From Gambelia wislizenii (lineage: Eukaryota; Chordata; Lepidosauria; Squamata; Crotaphytidae), in contig JAUMIR010000002.1 in the NCBI GenBank assembly GCA_030847615.1, forward strand, positions 120,676,309 through 120,740,308: DNA of 64,000 bases. The letters run 5' to 3'. Each line of letters opens with the position of its first letter. Position 1 is the first letter of the stretch. The notes under the pieces are model-generated. The model did no database searches. It was not told the DNA's origin and worked only from the letters and a program-made list of their open reading frames with translations. The position numbers and the translations under genes are program-made. This document shows, in pieces, positions 44,367 to 54,507 of this stretch.

Positions 44367-44853
44367 TCTTACCCACCTCTCCCCATGGATTGAGGCAGGG
44401 AACAACAGATTTATACAGAACTATTAATATCAATTAAAATACATATTGGTTAAAAATACACAGATCCATTAAAACACATAATATCAATTTAAAATAACAA
44501 ATAAAACCAATACATATTAAACCAGTTTAAAATTCACAGTTTAAAAATCATCTGGATAGGCCTGCCAGAAGAGACTGGTCTTTAATGCTGTTTTAAATTC
44601 AGACAGTGTATTCAACTGTTGAATCCCTTTTGGCAAGCCATTCCAGAGTCTAAGGGCAGCTGAAGAAAAAGTCCTCTGGGTGACAGTTGTTAACCTAGTC
44701 ATGGCTGACTGAAGTAAATTTTCTCAGAGGACCTGAGTATACAGGGTGGATTTTTATGGGAGAAGGTGATCCCATAGATAACCTGGACCCAAACTATGTA
44801 GGGCTTTAAAGGTAACAACCAACACGTTGTACCTTGCCTGGAAACTATAAGGC
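44338..44853 (-). mobile_element. L2 LINE 3' part, reverse
   Basis: It starts with an (ATT)n tail (44338-44366), then a UTR with CACCTCTCCCCATGGATTGA. The reverse-coded L2 C-terminus follows: GGCCTGCCAGAAGAGACTGG (the LFRQAF end), CAAGCCATTCCAGAGTC and CCAACACGTTGTACCTTGCC. It is disrupted by stops and directly abuts a CR1 tail at 44855. Confidence 0.88.
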
Positions 44854-44854
44854 A

Positions 44855-44960
44855 TCATAGAATCATAGAATTGTAGAGTTGGAAGAGACCACGAGGGCAA
44901 TCCAGTCCAACCCCCTGCCACGCAGGAAATCACGATCAAAGCATCCCTGACAGATGGCCA
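44855..44960 (-). mobile_element. CR1 LINE 3' terminus, reverse
   Basis: It has ATCATAGAATCATAGAATTG, CCAGTCCAACCCCCTGCCAC and GCATCCCTGACAGATGGCCA. It is followed by further CATAGA repeats to about 45020. Confidence 0.92.
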
Positions 44961-45020
44961 ATAGAATCATAGAATTGTAGGATCATAGAGCATCATAGAG
45001 AGCCATCGTGTAGCATCATA

Positions 45021-45462
45021 GAGAGCCTTCATGGTGTAATCTGAGTGCTGGACTATACAACACTATAGAAATAATGCAGTTTGACACCGCTTTAACTGCC
45101 ATGGTTCAATGATATGGAATTCTGGGATTTGTAGTTTTTTCAGATATTTAGCTTTCTCTGTCAGAGAGTTCTGGTGCCACAACAAACTACAAATGAAAGG
45201 ATTCCAGAGGATGGAGCCATGATAGTTAAAGAGGTGTTGAACTGCACTATTTAAGCAGTGTGACAGCAGCCTAGGGCTCCAGGAGACCAGGGTTCAAATC
45301 CCTTCTCCACCATGGAAACCCACTGGGTGACCCTGGGCAAATCACTCTCTCAACCACAGAGGAAGGCAATGGCAAGCTCCCTCTGAACAAATCTTGCCAA
45401 GAAAACCTAAGGATAGGGTCACAATAAATTGGAGTTGACTTAAAGGCACATAACACCAAAAA
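45021..45462 (+). mobile_element. Sauria SINE interrupted by a palindromic MITE
   Basis: The head (GAGAGCCTTCATGGTGTAAT, GAGTGCTGGACTA) ends at 45055. The element resumes at 45274 with GGGCTCCAGGAGACCAGGG, then TTCAAATCCCTTCTCC, the GACCCTGGGCAAATCAC block and GGAGTTGACTTAAAGGCACA. The split lies inside the tRNA-related head, so the SINE predates the MITE. Confidence 0.88.
45056..45270. mobile_element. Palindromic MITE, family D, copy 1, inside a SINE
   Basis: It has AATAATGCAGTTTGACACCG and TTTAACTGCCATGGTTCAAT on the left and inverted AGTTAAAGAGGTGTTGAACT on the right, with GGGATTTGTAGTTTTTT / AACAAACTACAAATG inside. CTA occurs at both borders (45053-45055 and 45271-45273), a possible 3-bp duplication. 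A second copy is at 53793-54009. Confidence 0.85.
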
Positions 45463-45464
45463 GG

Positions 45465-46630
45465 GCATCATAGAAGAAGCTCCACAGGCCTGCAGACAGT
45501 GCTTTGGTTTGTAAACTGCAATGCCTACATTCATTTTCTCCCTTGCCTTTTATTTACCGAATCAGCTGACTGTAAGAGAGTTTGTCTCCCCCCCCCCCTC
45601 TCTCTTCCCAACCCTGTTTAAATATATGGTATCTCTTTATTTCCGCTCTCATCTCTTTCTCTCCTTCCTGTGTCCAACCCCTCTCAATAATGTTTTCTCT
45701 TTCCCTTCTCCTTTGCCCTGTGTGATGTTTGTGGTAAGACTTGAGTTCACTAGGCCAAGGACAATACCATATTGATATTACTACAAAGGATTCTCTGTAA
45801 CAACAACTGCCTTTTTCTAGGTGGGAAATCAAGGGAACACATTAGCAGTTTTGTGTACCAGGGTTTCACAGTAGCACCACGAGTGTCACATCTCAGCATG
45901 CTACTGACTTACTAAAACAATGGCCATATCTGGTCTCAAGGTTTTTCACTTCTGCTTTGCACCCAAGTTGGTGAAATTGACAAACCTATACAGTGAATCC
46001 TGCCTCATTTGGCAGAGAATATGGCATCGGTCACTTGGAGTGTAGCAGCTGATATTTTCAAGCAAATGAGACGTTGAAATGTGACGCTAATGAGAATTTT
46101 ACATAAATTGGTTGGATTCTTTCATGAGTACTAAATTTGGGGTTTGGGGTTTGAGAATTCCTAAATAAGTATGCACCTGTTTATGAATAATTTACAGCCT
46201 TGTCACAGCTTTCCAGTATGTCTGTGTCCTGGGCAGAGAGGAGGGGAAAATAAAGGGAAGGAGGAGATGCTAAAAGATTTCTGGGCCAGGGTAGTAATAA
46301 ATGATTCCTGCTTAGATCTGTTTGGACAAAAAATCCAATCACTTTAATGGGACTTGCTTCCAAACAGGTCTAAATCTATTACTGTTATTATTATCTCTCA
46401 TGTTCATTGTCGATGAGGTCTTACTGACTGGAGTTTTGGGTCATCAGTAAATCAGATTCTATCCAAGAATCTAGAAATCAGTGAGATATCATCAGATAAT
46501 GTGGCATGTTCCAAGTAGTATATCTTTTTTTTAACTACACTGTTCAGTCTTATCTGAGATGGTGGTGGTGGTGGTGATGGTTTATGTGACAAATATAAGA
46601 AGAACTTGTCCCAAGGGCCAGTAAAATCTT
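45465..46630. other. No recognised gene or repeat
   Basis: Unassigned; poly-C near 45588-45597 and (GGT)n at 46560-46577. Confidence 0.4.
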
Positions 46631-46636
46631 AATTTG

Positions 46637-46935
46637 AAGATTAGGTATGTTTATCTTGGAGAAGAGAAGGTTAAGAGGTGATATGATAACCATGTTTAAA
46701 TATTTGAAGGGATGTCATACTGAGGATGGAGCAAGCTTGTTTTCTGCTGCTCCAGAAACTAGGACATGGAGCAATGGATTCAAACTACAGGAAAAGAGAT
46801 TCCACTTAAACATTAGAAAGAACTTCCTGACAGTAAGAGCTGTTTGGCAGTGGAATGCACTGCCTCGTAGTGTGGTAGAGTTTCCTTCTTTGGAGGTTTT
46901 TAAACAGAGGCTGGATGACCATCTGTTGGGAGATA
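46637..46935 (+). mobile_element. CR1 LINE internal 3' fragment
   Basis: The frame 46647 onward encodes [36 protein letters not shown] and WNALPRSVVEFPSLEVFKQR. The usual CR1 tail is missing: the copy stops after the DDHLLGDM segment where a Tigger-like end begins. Confidence 0.9.
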
Positions 46936-46939
46936 TGTT

Positions 46940-47091
46940 CTCGCTAGGCTTTTCTAGGTCCTCTAATGTGATTTTATGGTCAACTTCTGGTGTCCGTCTC
47001 ATTGAAGATCACAGGGTTCCCTATTATCCACAGTTGCAGGTATCCATCGGTGTCTTGGAACATATCCCCTGTGGATACGGGGGTCAACCTG
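46940..47091 (-). mobile_element. Tigger/MER2-like element, copy 4 (partial)
   Basis: Read on the - strand it begins CAGGTTGACCCCCGTATCCA and continues with GATGGATACC and GAGGACCTAGAAAAGCCTAG, matching 11113-11270. TA follows at 47092-47093. The other end is missing at the CR1 junction. Confidence 0.65.
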
Positions 47092-47099
47092 TATATCTT

Positions 47100-48125
47100 A
47101 AATCATTGGAATAATACATAGTACAGAAATAGAGAGGATCACCATCCTTTAAAGAACTGAATCAACACACCCAATTTAACTTTACAAAATGGCATAAAAT
47201 TGTTCCATAGCAGTCTTTGAGGTGTCAATGTCTTCTTTAAAGAGAAAAAAAATCTGATTAGTGATGACTGCCCAGTTATTCTGACAAATTCTGATTCTGA
47301 TTACCTAGAATCTATCACTTTCAGGATTCTCTGGAAATTTTGTAAGAATTACTGATAGTATACACGAAAGGGAGGGAGATCATATGATACACCTATTCCT
47401 GGACAATGAAGACCACAAGTTAGGAACTCAGGGCTGACCGTGCTTCATGTTAAAAAAAAAATAGAAAGAAAGAAAAGAAGAGAAGAGAAAAAAGCAACCT
47501 CGTCCCTCTCTCTGCTTGGAGAGGAATTTTCCTAGAGGACACTGTTTATTTAGTGTTTATTAAAATTTTTATACTTTATCTTTAAAAATCTACAGTGTCA
47601 TTAATGGCATATATTAAAAACAGTACCATAAGGAAGCATACAGTAAAATTTAAAATAAATAAATATTACCGAGAGAAACAACTGTGCACCTGCAGATCAC
47701 GGGAGTACTGTCCAGTGTGTTTTGTCGTATGACTTGGTGTTATATCGGTCAAGTCCTATTTGTACTCTGCCTCTGTCTGCTGTAATAAGCCAGAGTCTCA
47801 GGGTGAAATCTGATTGTTAATGCCAACTGGAGTGGACCCACTGTTAAGATTCAGTGGATCTCCTCTAGGTAGGTCTAAACATTTAGCTCTTCATTCTTGC
47901 CCCACAGAGGACTGAAGTGGGCAAAGGGATGGCAGACCAGCAGAGTAGCCACTTTCTGCGTCATATAGTTTAAAAACAAACAGGCTTGTCAAGATCTCCA
48001 AACTGAGACGTAATTGAAGCTACATCTGGAGCCAGCTTTGCATCATGGCATTCACCCACAAGTGGAAGGAGAGCAGCTCATAGTTACGAATTATATACCC
48101 TTTAAAAATAAAGGAAAGGTTCTAA
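47100..48125. other. No recognised gene or repeat
   Basis: Non-coding; A/GA-rich tract at 47447-47492 and an A-rich stretch at 47560-47660. Confidence 0.4.
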
Positions 48126-48129
48126 ACTT

Positions 48130-49264
48130 TCAGTAAGGCCTTTGACAAGGTTCCCCATGACATTCTTGCAAACAAGCATGTAAAATGTGGGCTAGACAAG
48201 TTAACTGTTCAATGGATTTGTAATTGGTTGACTGGCTGAACCCAAAGGGTGCTCAGCAGTGGCTCCTCTTCGTCTTGGAAAGATGTGACCAGTGGGGTGC
48301 CGCAAGGTTCGGTCTTGGGCCCAGTGCTATTCAACATATTTATCAATGACTTGGATGAGCGAATTAGGGGCATACTTATCAAATTTGCAGAAGACACAAA
48401 TTGGGAGGAGTAGCCAATACCCTAGAGGACAGGATCAAAATTCAAAATGACCTGGATAGACTGGAGAGCTGGGCCAAAGCTAACAAAATGAAATTCAATA
48501 CGGAGAAGTGTAAGGTACTGCACTTAGGGCGGAAAAATGAAATGCATCGACATAGGATGAGAGAGACCTGGCTGAATGAGACTACATGCGAAAGGGATCT
48601 AGAGTCCTAGTAAACCACAAGTTGAACATGAGTCAACAGTGTGATGCGGCAGCTAAAAAGGCCAATGCGATTTTGGGCTGCATCAATAGAAGTATAGTGT
48701 CTAGATCAAGGGAAGTCATAGTGCCACTCTATTCTGCCTTGGTCAGACCTCACCTAAAATACTGTGTCCAGTTCTGGGCACCACAATTCAAAAAGGATAT
48801 TGACAAATTGGAGTGTGTGCAAAGAAGGGCGACTAAAATGGTGAAAGGTCTGGAAACCATGCCTTATGAGGAGAGACTTAGGGAGCTGGGTATGTTTAGC
48901 CTGGAAAAAAGACGGTTAGGAGGCGATATGATAGCCCTGTTTAAGTATTTGAAGGGGTGTCACATTGAGGATGGAGCAGGCTTGTTTTCTGCTGCTCCAG
49001 AGACTGGAACATGGAGCAATGGATGCAAGCTCCAGGAACAGAGATTCCACCTCAACATTAGGAGGAACTTTTTGACAGTCAGAGCTGTTCGGCAGTGGAA
49101 CACACTGCCTCGGAGCGTGGTGGGGTCTCCTTCCTTGGAGTTCTTTAAACAGAGGCTGGATGGCCATCTGTCGGGGATGCTTTGATCGTGATTTCCTGCA
49201 TGGCAGGGGGTTGGACTGGATGGCCCTCGTGGTCTCTTCCAACTCTGCAATTCTATGATTCTAT
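48130..49264 (+). mobile_element. CR1 LINE, 5'-truncated, second long copy
   Basis: It starts within RT at KAFDKVPHDILANK and runs to the tail ATTCTATGATTCTATGG. A TGA replaces a sense codon at about 48236 (NWLTG|stop). One base is missing near the catalytic box, where GCAGAAGACACAAATTGG replaces the FADDTKLG coding. Another is missing near 48601. It is therefore inactive, yet closely similar to the 8.5-kb copy. Confidence 0.95.
48586..49185 (+). pseudogene. CR1 ORF2 post-RT C-terminal fragment
   Basis: A 199-codon open frame contains [57 protein letters not shown] and ends QRLDGHLSGML. It is the region after the RT active site; the RT itself lies upstream in other frames with the FADD box damaged. 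Confidence 0.9.
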
Positions 49265-49599
49265 GGATAAACTGATCTCAAGGCTTTTCCTAGGAAAGAA
49301 ATAAAATAAAATAGTGATTAAATCACATGTTCCACAAGATCAAGAATGGTTCTGTTTTGTACTCATTGAGATTTTATAATAAATTTTATAGTTATGATCT
49401 TGTTATTATCTGTTGTTTCAACAAATAAATCTGAACTACAAGGTCAAGGGACTTGCGCCTTATGCCAGTCTTAAGCAGGTAAATTTCTGATTAGAGTCTG
49501 ATCAACCAGCAACCATCTCAAAATAGGAGCACACAGGAGAGCTGAGATGTGATTGGTCATATCTCAGAGGGGGCAGGCTTGCAAGGGATGCCTTGCAAT

Positions 49600-50340
49600 G
49601 TAGGATCTGCCATTGTTGAATGGCCCTGCTTCAAGTCCGCCGCTGCCTCCGAAGCCCGGAGCTGGGCTCCCATCTCTCCTCCTCCTCGTCACTGCTTCTT
49701 GCCCAGGCTGGGCAACCCCAGTGCTCTCCCCATCCCTGATCGCCCAGCTGCCTGCTTCCCAGTTTGCTGGCTTGCTTTCGGTCTGGCTCACTTCTGCCTG
49801 CCCAAGCAGCCCAACTTTTCCTGCCGCCGCCTGGCCGGGCACAGCCTCTGTAATGTGGCCGCAGCAACCACAGCAGCCCATCCCACCCGGCGCCCCAGCC
49901 TTCTGCGGCGGCTTTGGCCAAGGGCTTAGCCTCCAGGACTGTCAGTCACGGAGGTTGAGCCCTTGGCCGCAGCAGCCCATCCCACCCGGCGCCCTGGCCC
50001 TTGGTGGCTGCTGCAGCTGCTGCAGCCAAGGGCTCAGCCTCCATGACTGACTGATGGCCGAGCCCTCGGCCGCAGTAGCCACCGAGGGCTGGGCAGGAGG
50101 GGCGATGGCCAAGCAGGGCAGACCCAGCACGTACTCCACGGACTGCCCGCCCTGGGAAGCTGCCACTGCCACCACCAAGGACACGGAGGTATGGGCAGCT
50201 GAAGGGCCGTTGCCAAAGGGCTTCCCCCCCAAAGGCCTGGCCAACAGGCAGCCGCTGCCCCATCCCCAGGCCAAAGGGCCAGGCCGAGGGAGGGCGAGCG
50301 GGCCAAGGAGACTGGGGAGGGGCTGATGATCAGCAAGGGG
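49600..50340. other. GC-rich block with internal repeats, unknown nature
   Basis: About 740 bp of strongly GC-rich DNA lies between AT-rich flanks. CAGCAGCCCATCCCACCCGG occurs twice (about 49877 and 49971). GGCCGCAG recurs, and GAGCCCTCGGCCGCAGTAGC partly inverts nearby GCTGCTGCAGCC. Frames on both strands are open because stops are rare in such sequence. CpGs are present but below what composition predicts, so it may be a decayed CpG island, a processed or TE-derived sequence, or a GC-rich tandem. I recognise no protein. Confidence 0.4.
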
Positions 50341-50344
50341 GCAG

Positions 50345-51740
50345 CCGAGGTGGCGGAGGAAGCCTTGTTAAGGTAAAAAAGGGGATGTACTCCATCAGGG
50401 CCATCGGCCAGCCACCTGTGGCACAATTGCCAGGCCCCTAACTAAGTCCGCACACCCCACTGTGTAAACTGCAAAATCATTACGTTTTCAGATAAAGCAA
50501 TTTCTAACAAAATCATGGAAACAATTGGGCACTGGAGCAAAAGGACCATAAAGTAATATTTCCCAGATATAATTCTCTCGTGTAGCTGAGCCCCAGTTTT
50601 AAGACAGACAAAGTTGGGTGGCATCAGCAGGGCCCTGGGCCACCGGAAGGTTCCCAAATGTGCCTTATTTTAAACTGTGAAATTTATAGACTGCTGTGGG
50701 TTTGAAAGCTGGAGAGGGTTGTGTAGAAGAGAGAATTTGAGCAGATATTTTTGTTACTTTGTTGCATGACAAATAGCACCTGCTGAAATTCCCTCTTCTA
50801 CTCAACTATTGAAGGTACAAGATCCTTCTCCAGTTTTCAGTCTGGCAAAACTAGATTGCTGCCTCTTATTCTAGATAAACTTGATGTAGCCTTCATTGTT
50901 TCCCAGTCTTTTTCTCCCCACTCCACTCCAGAATATTTCATAAAAGCACACCCAACAGTCCCATTTGGTTAGATCCCTTGCAGACTGGTGAAAGCTTCAC
51001 ACTCTGGTCCTATCTGCTTTAGGGATCAGAAAAGTTCCCAGAAAAGGAACAACAGTAGAATTGCGGGTGGGAGAGATCCTATCTGCACCACACATACTCA
51101 TATAAAGAGATGATTTCATTCAGCTCAATTACACTTCAAATCCCGTGGGATTTATGTAATTGGGGACAGGCAGCATAGCTAATTCAGAAAGTCAGGGATT
51201 TCCCTGGCAACTAGCATCTGCTCGGATTTCATGAGAAAGGACAGGGCAAGAGAAATGGAGAGCAGAGTGAAGGCCTCTACCAGCTAAGGCTAACAGATTC
51301 AATGCTTTCAAAGAATTGTAGAGTTGTGATCCCTTCTTTGAACATTTTTTTAAAGGAATGTTCCAATGGAAATAACAAATTATCCTTTAAAGTGTGGGAC
51401 CTCTGGCTTCAACAGTGCAGTGGGAACTAACAGCAAGAGACCCAAGGACTTGGGTTAATAAGAGTTTAAGCAGCAGGCTATTGTGGATTATCTCCTTGCT
51501 ACACACACCACAACAAATAGTGTGTTCCACAGCTCAGCGGGGGTGGAACGCACTGTGGATGCTTGGGTTCTATTTGTGGCTCCAGCTCTCAGTGTGTCCT
51601 GGGACCTATCCTGTAATCCGAGTGATTCAGTTCCTCCATTTCCTAACAAAGGTAATACAATAATATGGCCTCACTAGTGAAGGGAGAGTAAAAGCGTGGA
51701 AGGGGATCCACTGCTATAGTGAAATAATCAGCAGCACCAG
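50345..51740. other. No recognised gene or repeat
   Basis: Unassigned non-coding DNA. Confidence 0.4.
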
Positions 51741-51742
51741 AG

Positions 51743-52583
51743 CAGTGGTTCTAGAAAGTCTGTGATGTCCTCACAGGGGGTCTGCGAAGGCTTGAAGGCT
51801 GCTTGGCCCACCTCCTCCCTGCAGTGGAGTGGCCATGTGACAGGAGCCAAGGCAAAGGCTGGCTGGCTTGGCCTGTGCAATGCTCCAGCCATAAACTTGC
51901 AGGAACATGCAGAAGAAAAGTCTCCCCCCCCCTCCAGTGCCTCTGAGAGAAGGTTTAATGGATGGTGTGATTGTATTATTATTATTATGCTGTTGTTGTT
52001 AGGGTGTTAAATCTTGAATTAAGTCTTGGGGGTACATGGCAACAAAGTATATTTAAAGGGGGTCCCAGGTAAAGAAAAAGTTAAGAGCCACTAGATTTTC
52101 CTTGTTTCCCCCCCCCCCCCCAGGCTATGAGGCCGTGTTCTGGAAGAGTTTCTTTCTGATGTTTCGCCTACATCTGTGACTGGCATCTTCAGAGAATGGT
52201 TTGGTAGGTGTGTGTGTGGGGGGGGGGTTATATACTGTGAACCCCTGTTGGGGAGGATATGTAAATTTGTGTATTTGAATGGCTAGTTTCTGGGTGGAGA
52301 AACTAGCCATTCAAATACACAAATGCAAATACACAAATACTATTGTGTATTTGTGTAGCCATTCAAATACACAAATTTACATATCCTTCCCAACAAGTGT
52401 TCACAGTATATAAATCACACACACACTTCTACCCAACCATTCTCTGAAGATGCCAGCCACAGATGCAGGCAAAACGCCAGAAAGAAACTCTTCCAGAACA
52501 CGGCCTCACAGCCCGGAAAAAAACCAAGGAAAATCTATGGATGTCAGCTGTGAAAGCCTTCAGCTTCACATTGAGAGCCACTG
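51743..52583 (-). mobile_element. hAT-type element HAT-1, copy 2, interrupted near its end
   Basis: In reverse orientation it shares TCAGAGGCACTGGAG-type, CTGTGATGTCCTCACAGGGG and CCAGGTAAAGAAAAAGTT sequence with the copies at 32782 and 58393. It starts CAGTGGTTCTAG. Its far end (AAGAGCCACTA) is split by a Penelope-like foldback and duplicated as GAGAGCCACTG at 52573-52583. Flanking octamers CACCAGAG and TTCTAGAG agree only at 5 of 8. Confidence 0.8.
52094..52572. mobile_element. Penelope-like foldback (head-to-head arms) with two hammerhead-like cores
   Basis: The left arm (52094-52289) and the right arm (52296-52535) are inverted copies. Both contain the repeat TCTGAAGATGCCAG...GCAGGC(G/A)AAAC and the GAACACGGCC..CACAGCCCGG block. 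The centre is GGCTAGTTTCT / AGAAACTAGCC, with extra inverted AAATACACAAATA copies in the right arm. The left, - strand core is intact: CUGAAGA (52186-52192), stem GCC/GGC, GAAA (52162-52165). The right, + strand core has GAAA changed to AAAA (52471-52474). GTGAAAGCCTTC near 52550 is another typical part of this repeat. The insertion duplicates 11 bp of the hAT end. Confidence 0.65.
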
Positions 52584-52584
52584 T

Positions 52585-53145
52585 TCTAGAGGGTGGAGAC
52601 CAAATTCCCCAGCAATGAGCATCCCTTGTTGTCTCCAGGGCTCTGAGGAAATACAGTTGTCATAATTCATAACAAGGTAGGTCACCTTTCTGGAAACAAT
52701 TGGAATCCCAACATATTTCAGACTCCAATCTACTTTCTTCAGATTAAATTGTAAGAAGGAAATGTTAAGAATGTCTTTGGTCAAGACTGACAAATCTGTG
52801 TCAAGAATCCTCCAGGACATGCCCATGTGAAGAAGTGACTCACATGTTATTGGTGTGATTATTTAACAGTGCCATATGCTAAAGAACACAGAGCAAGGAA
52901 TGAGCAGCAGAATAGAGTTTGAAAATTCATGTATAGCTAAATCCCATGTATTTCTTCCCTGGTACTCTTCATGCATATGATTACTCTTTTCATCCACAAT
53001 TAAAAATAATGATTTCAACTATGTAAGGTATGTCTTTGTAAATAGAAAACCTTTGCTTTTAGGACCTTATGCTGCTCTTTACAATATTTTATTTAGTTTA
53101 CTTTTTCTGTATTAACAGTCCTACAATATTGGTCATATAAAGGCA
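52585..53145. other. No recognised gene or repeat
   Basis: Unassigned AT-rich DNA. Confidence 0.4.
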
Positions 53146-53147
53146 CC

Positions 53148-53360
53148 AGAACATTAGGAAGAACTTATTGATGGTAAGAGCTGTTCAGCAGTGGAATGTG
53201 CTGCCTTGGAATGTGGTGGAGTCTCCTTCTTTGGAGGATTTTAAACAGAGGTTGGGTGCCCATCTGTAGGAAATGCTTTGATTTTTTATTCCTGCATAGC
53301 AGGAGGTTGGACTGGATGAACCTTGTGGTCTCTTCGAAATCTATGATTCTATGATTCTGT
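53148..53360 (+). mobile_element. CR1 LINE 3' fragment
   Basis: It has ACATTAGGAAGAACTTATTG, GCTGTTCAGCAGTGGAATG, TAAACAGAGGTTGGGTGCCC and the tail ATTCTATGATTCTG. It runs directly into the 5S-derived SINE with no intervening sequence. Confidence 0.9.
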
Positions 53361-53565
53361 GATCCCATCTGATCTTGGAAACTAAGCAGAGTCAGTCCTG
53401 GTTAGCACTTGGATGGGAGACCATCAATGAATATCATATGCTGTAGGCAATATTTCAGAGGAAGGAACTGGCGAATCCACTTCTTGAGAGCTCTTTGCCT
53501 AAGAAAACGTATGAAATCCATGGGGTCACCATAAGTCAACAGACAACCTGAAGGCACAAACACAT
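53361..53565 (+). mobile_element. 5S rRNA-derived SINE with Bov-B-type tail, copy 2
   Basis: The head GATCCCATCTGATCTTGGAA, ACTAAGCAGAGTCAGTCCTG, GTTAGCACTTGGATGGGAGA and ATGCTGTAGGC follows the last two thirds of vertebrate 5S rRNA closely, including the box A/IE/box C internal promoter region. The body has TTGCCTAAGAAAACGTATGA. The tail is GGGGTCACCATAAGTCAAC and CTGAAGGCACAAACAC, the Bov-B-type end shared with Sauria SINEs. It is not a functional 5S gene: the first third is missing and the 3' end is foreign. Confidence 0.92.
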
Positions 53566-53764
53566 ACAGACACACACAAAATTACATTAAAATCAGATTG
53601 GAAAAAATGCCACTTAGTTTCCCATGTATGGTGTGCTGGGAAATAGTGCAACCCCTTGGGCCCACAGCTGTTGCCCACCCCTGTACTATTTCCCAGATAT
53701 TGTTCTTCAGTGTATCTGATTTTTTGGAACCATCCAGCCCGTCCACCCTTCGAAACACAAGCAT

Positions 53765-54078
53765 GTCAGTGCATCTGAGGAAGTAGACCAAGGATGCAGC
53801 TATGCTGTAGACATTATGCAGTTTGACACCACTTTAAGTGTTGTAGCTCCAGCCTATGCAATCCTGGGATTTGTAGTTTTGCAAGGTTGTTTGCCTTCTT
53901 TGCCGAAGAGTGCTGGTGCCTCACAAAACTACATATCCCAGGATTTTGTAGGATAGAGCCATGGCAGTTAAAGTGGCATCAAACTGCATTATTTCTACAG
54001 TATAGATGCACCCCAAGTCTACAAAAGCTTATGCTGCACCTTCTTTCTCTCAGTCTCAAAAGTGCTACAAGATCCGTT
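53765..54078 (+). mobile_element. Penelope-like repeat with hammerhead-like core, split by a MITE
   Basis: GTGCATCTGAGGAAGTAGAC at 53770-53788 continues, after a MITE of about 217 bp, with AAGTCTACAAAAGCTTATGC and ends near GTGCTACAAGATCC. Rejoined, the order matches the repeat at 29420-29548. CUGAGGA is at 53775-53781, stem-II arms GTAGAC (53783-53788) and GTCTAC (54017-54022), and GAAA is changed to AAAA at 54023-54026. Confidence 0.65.
53793..54009. mobile_element. Palindromic MITE, family D, copy 2, inside a ribozyme-like repeat
   Basis: The left half has GCTGTAGACATTATGCAGTT and ACACCACTTTAAGTG; the right half has inverted AAGTGGCATCAAACTGCATT and ATTTCTACAGTATAGATGC. AGACCAAG (53785-53792) and ACCCCAAG (54010-54017) at the borders agree at 6 of 8 and may be target duplication; exact termini are uncertain. 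Confidence 0.8.
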
Positions 54079-54115
54079 TGCATGTCAATATATAGTATGT
54101 GCAATATTCTGCTTC

Positions 54116-54473
54116 CATACCCTCCAATAATATTTCACAGATGAAAACCTAGAACACATGTGGCCAAACAAGCTCAGAGCGTGCTCAAGATGGCAAAAGT
54201 TACTACTGAGGAAGAACACACAAACTAGCTGGAGCAGTTTGCTTTTGCCTGAGCCTACTGGGAAGAGCAAGATTCTGCCTCCTCCACTCTTCTCCCACCA
54301 CTGAAATAACTGAGTGAAGACTACTTTTGCACTTTGAACTCAGTTTGCAACAACTGAAGTAAGCTGAGGGGGAAAAAAGGAAAAGTAGGAGGAAAAGAGA
54401 AAAATTGGGACATCCTAAAAGCAGTTGGAAAAGTGAGATAGGAGAAGAGTAATCAGGACAGCTGGAGGGCATG
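54116..54473 (+). mobile_element. TIR-1 element, copy 4
   Basis: It runs from CATACCCTCCAATAATATTT to GGACAGCTGGAGGGCATG, clear inverted ends. Internal blocks GTTTGCTTTTGCCTGAGCC and TTTTGCACTTTGAACTCAGT match the family. Separated from copy 5 by only 34 bp. Confidence 0.8.
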
Positions 54474-54507
54474 TGCTTATGGCTGAGCTACCCCAGTATG
54501 ACACTTT

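Noticed and set aside
51394..51663. 89-aa forward frame
   Set aside because: Overlapping frame at 51483-51677 is equally open; no family resemblance.
53361..53480. Possible 5S rRNA gene or pseudogene
   Set aside because: The 5S-like part lacks the first third and is fused to a Bov-B-type tail; it is a SINE head.
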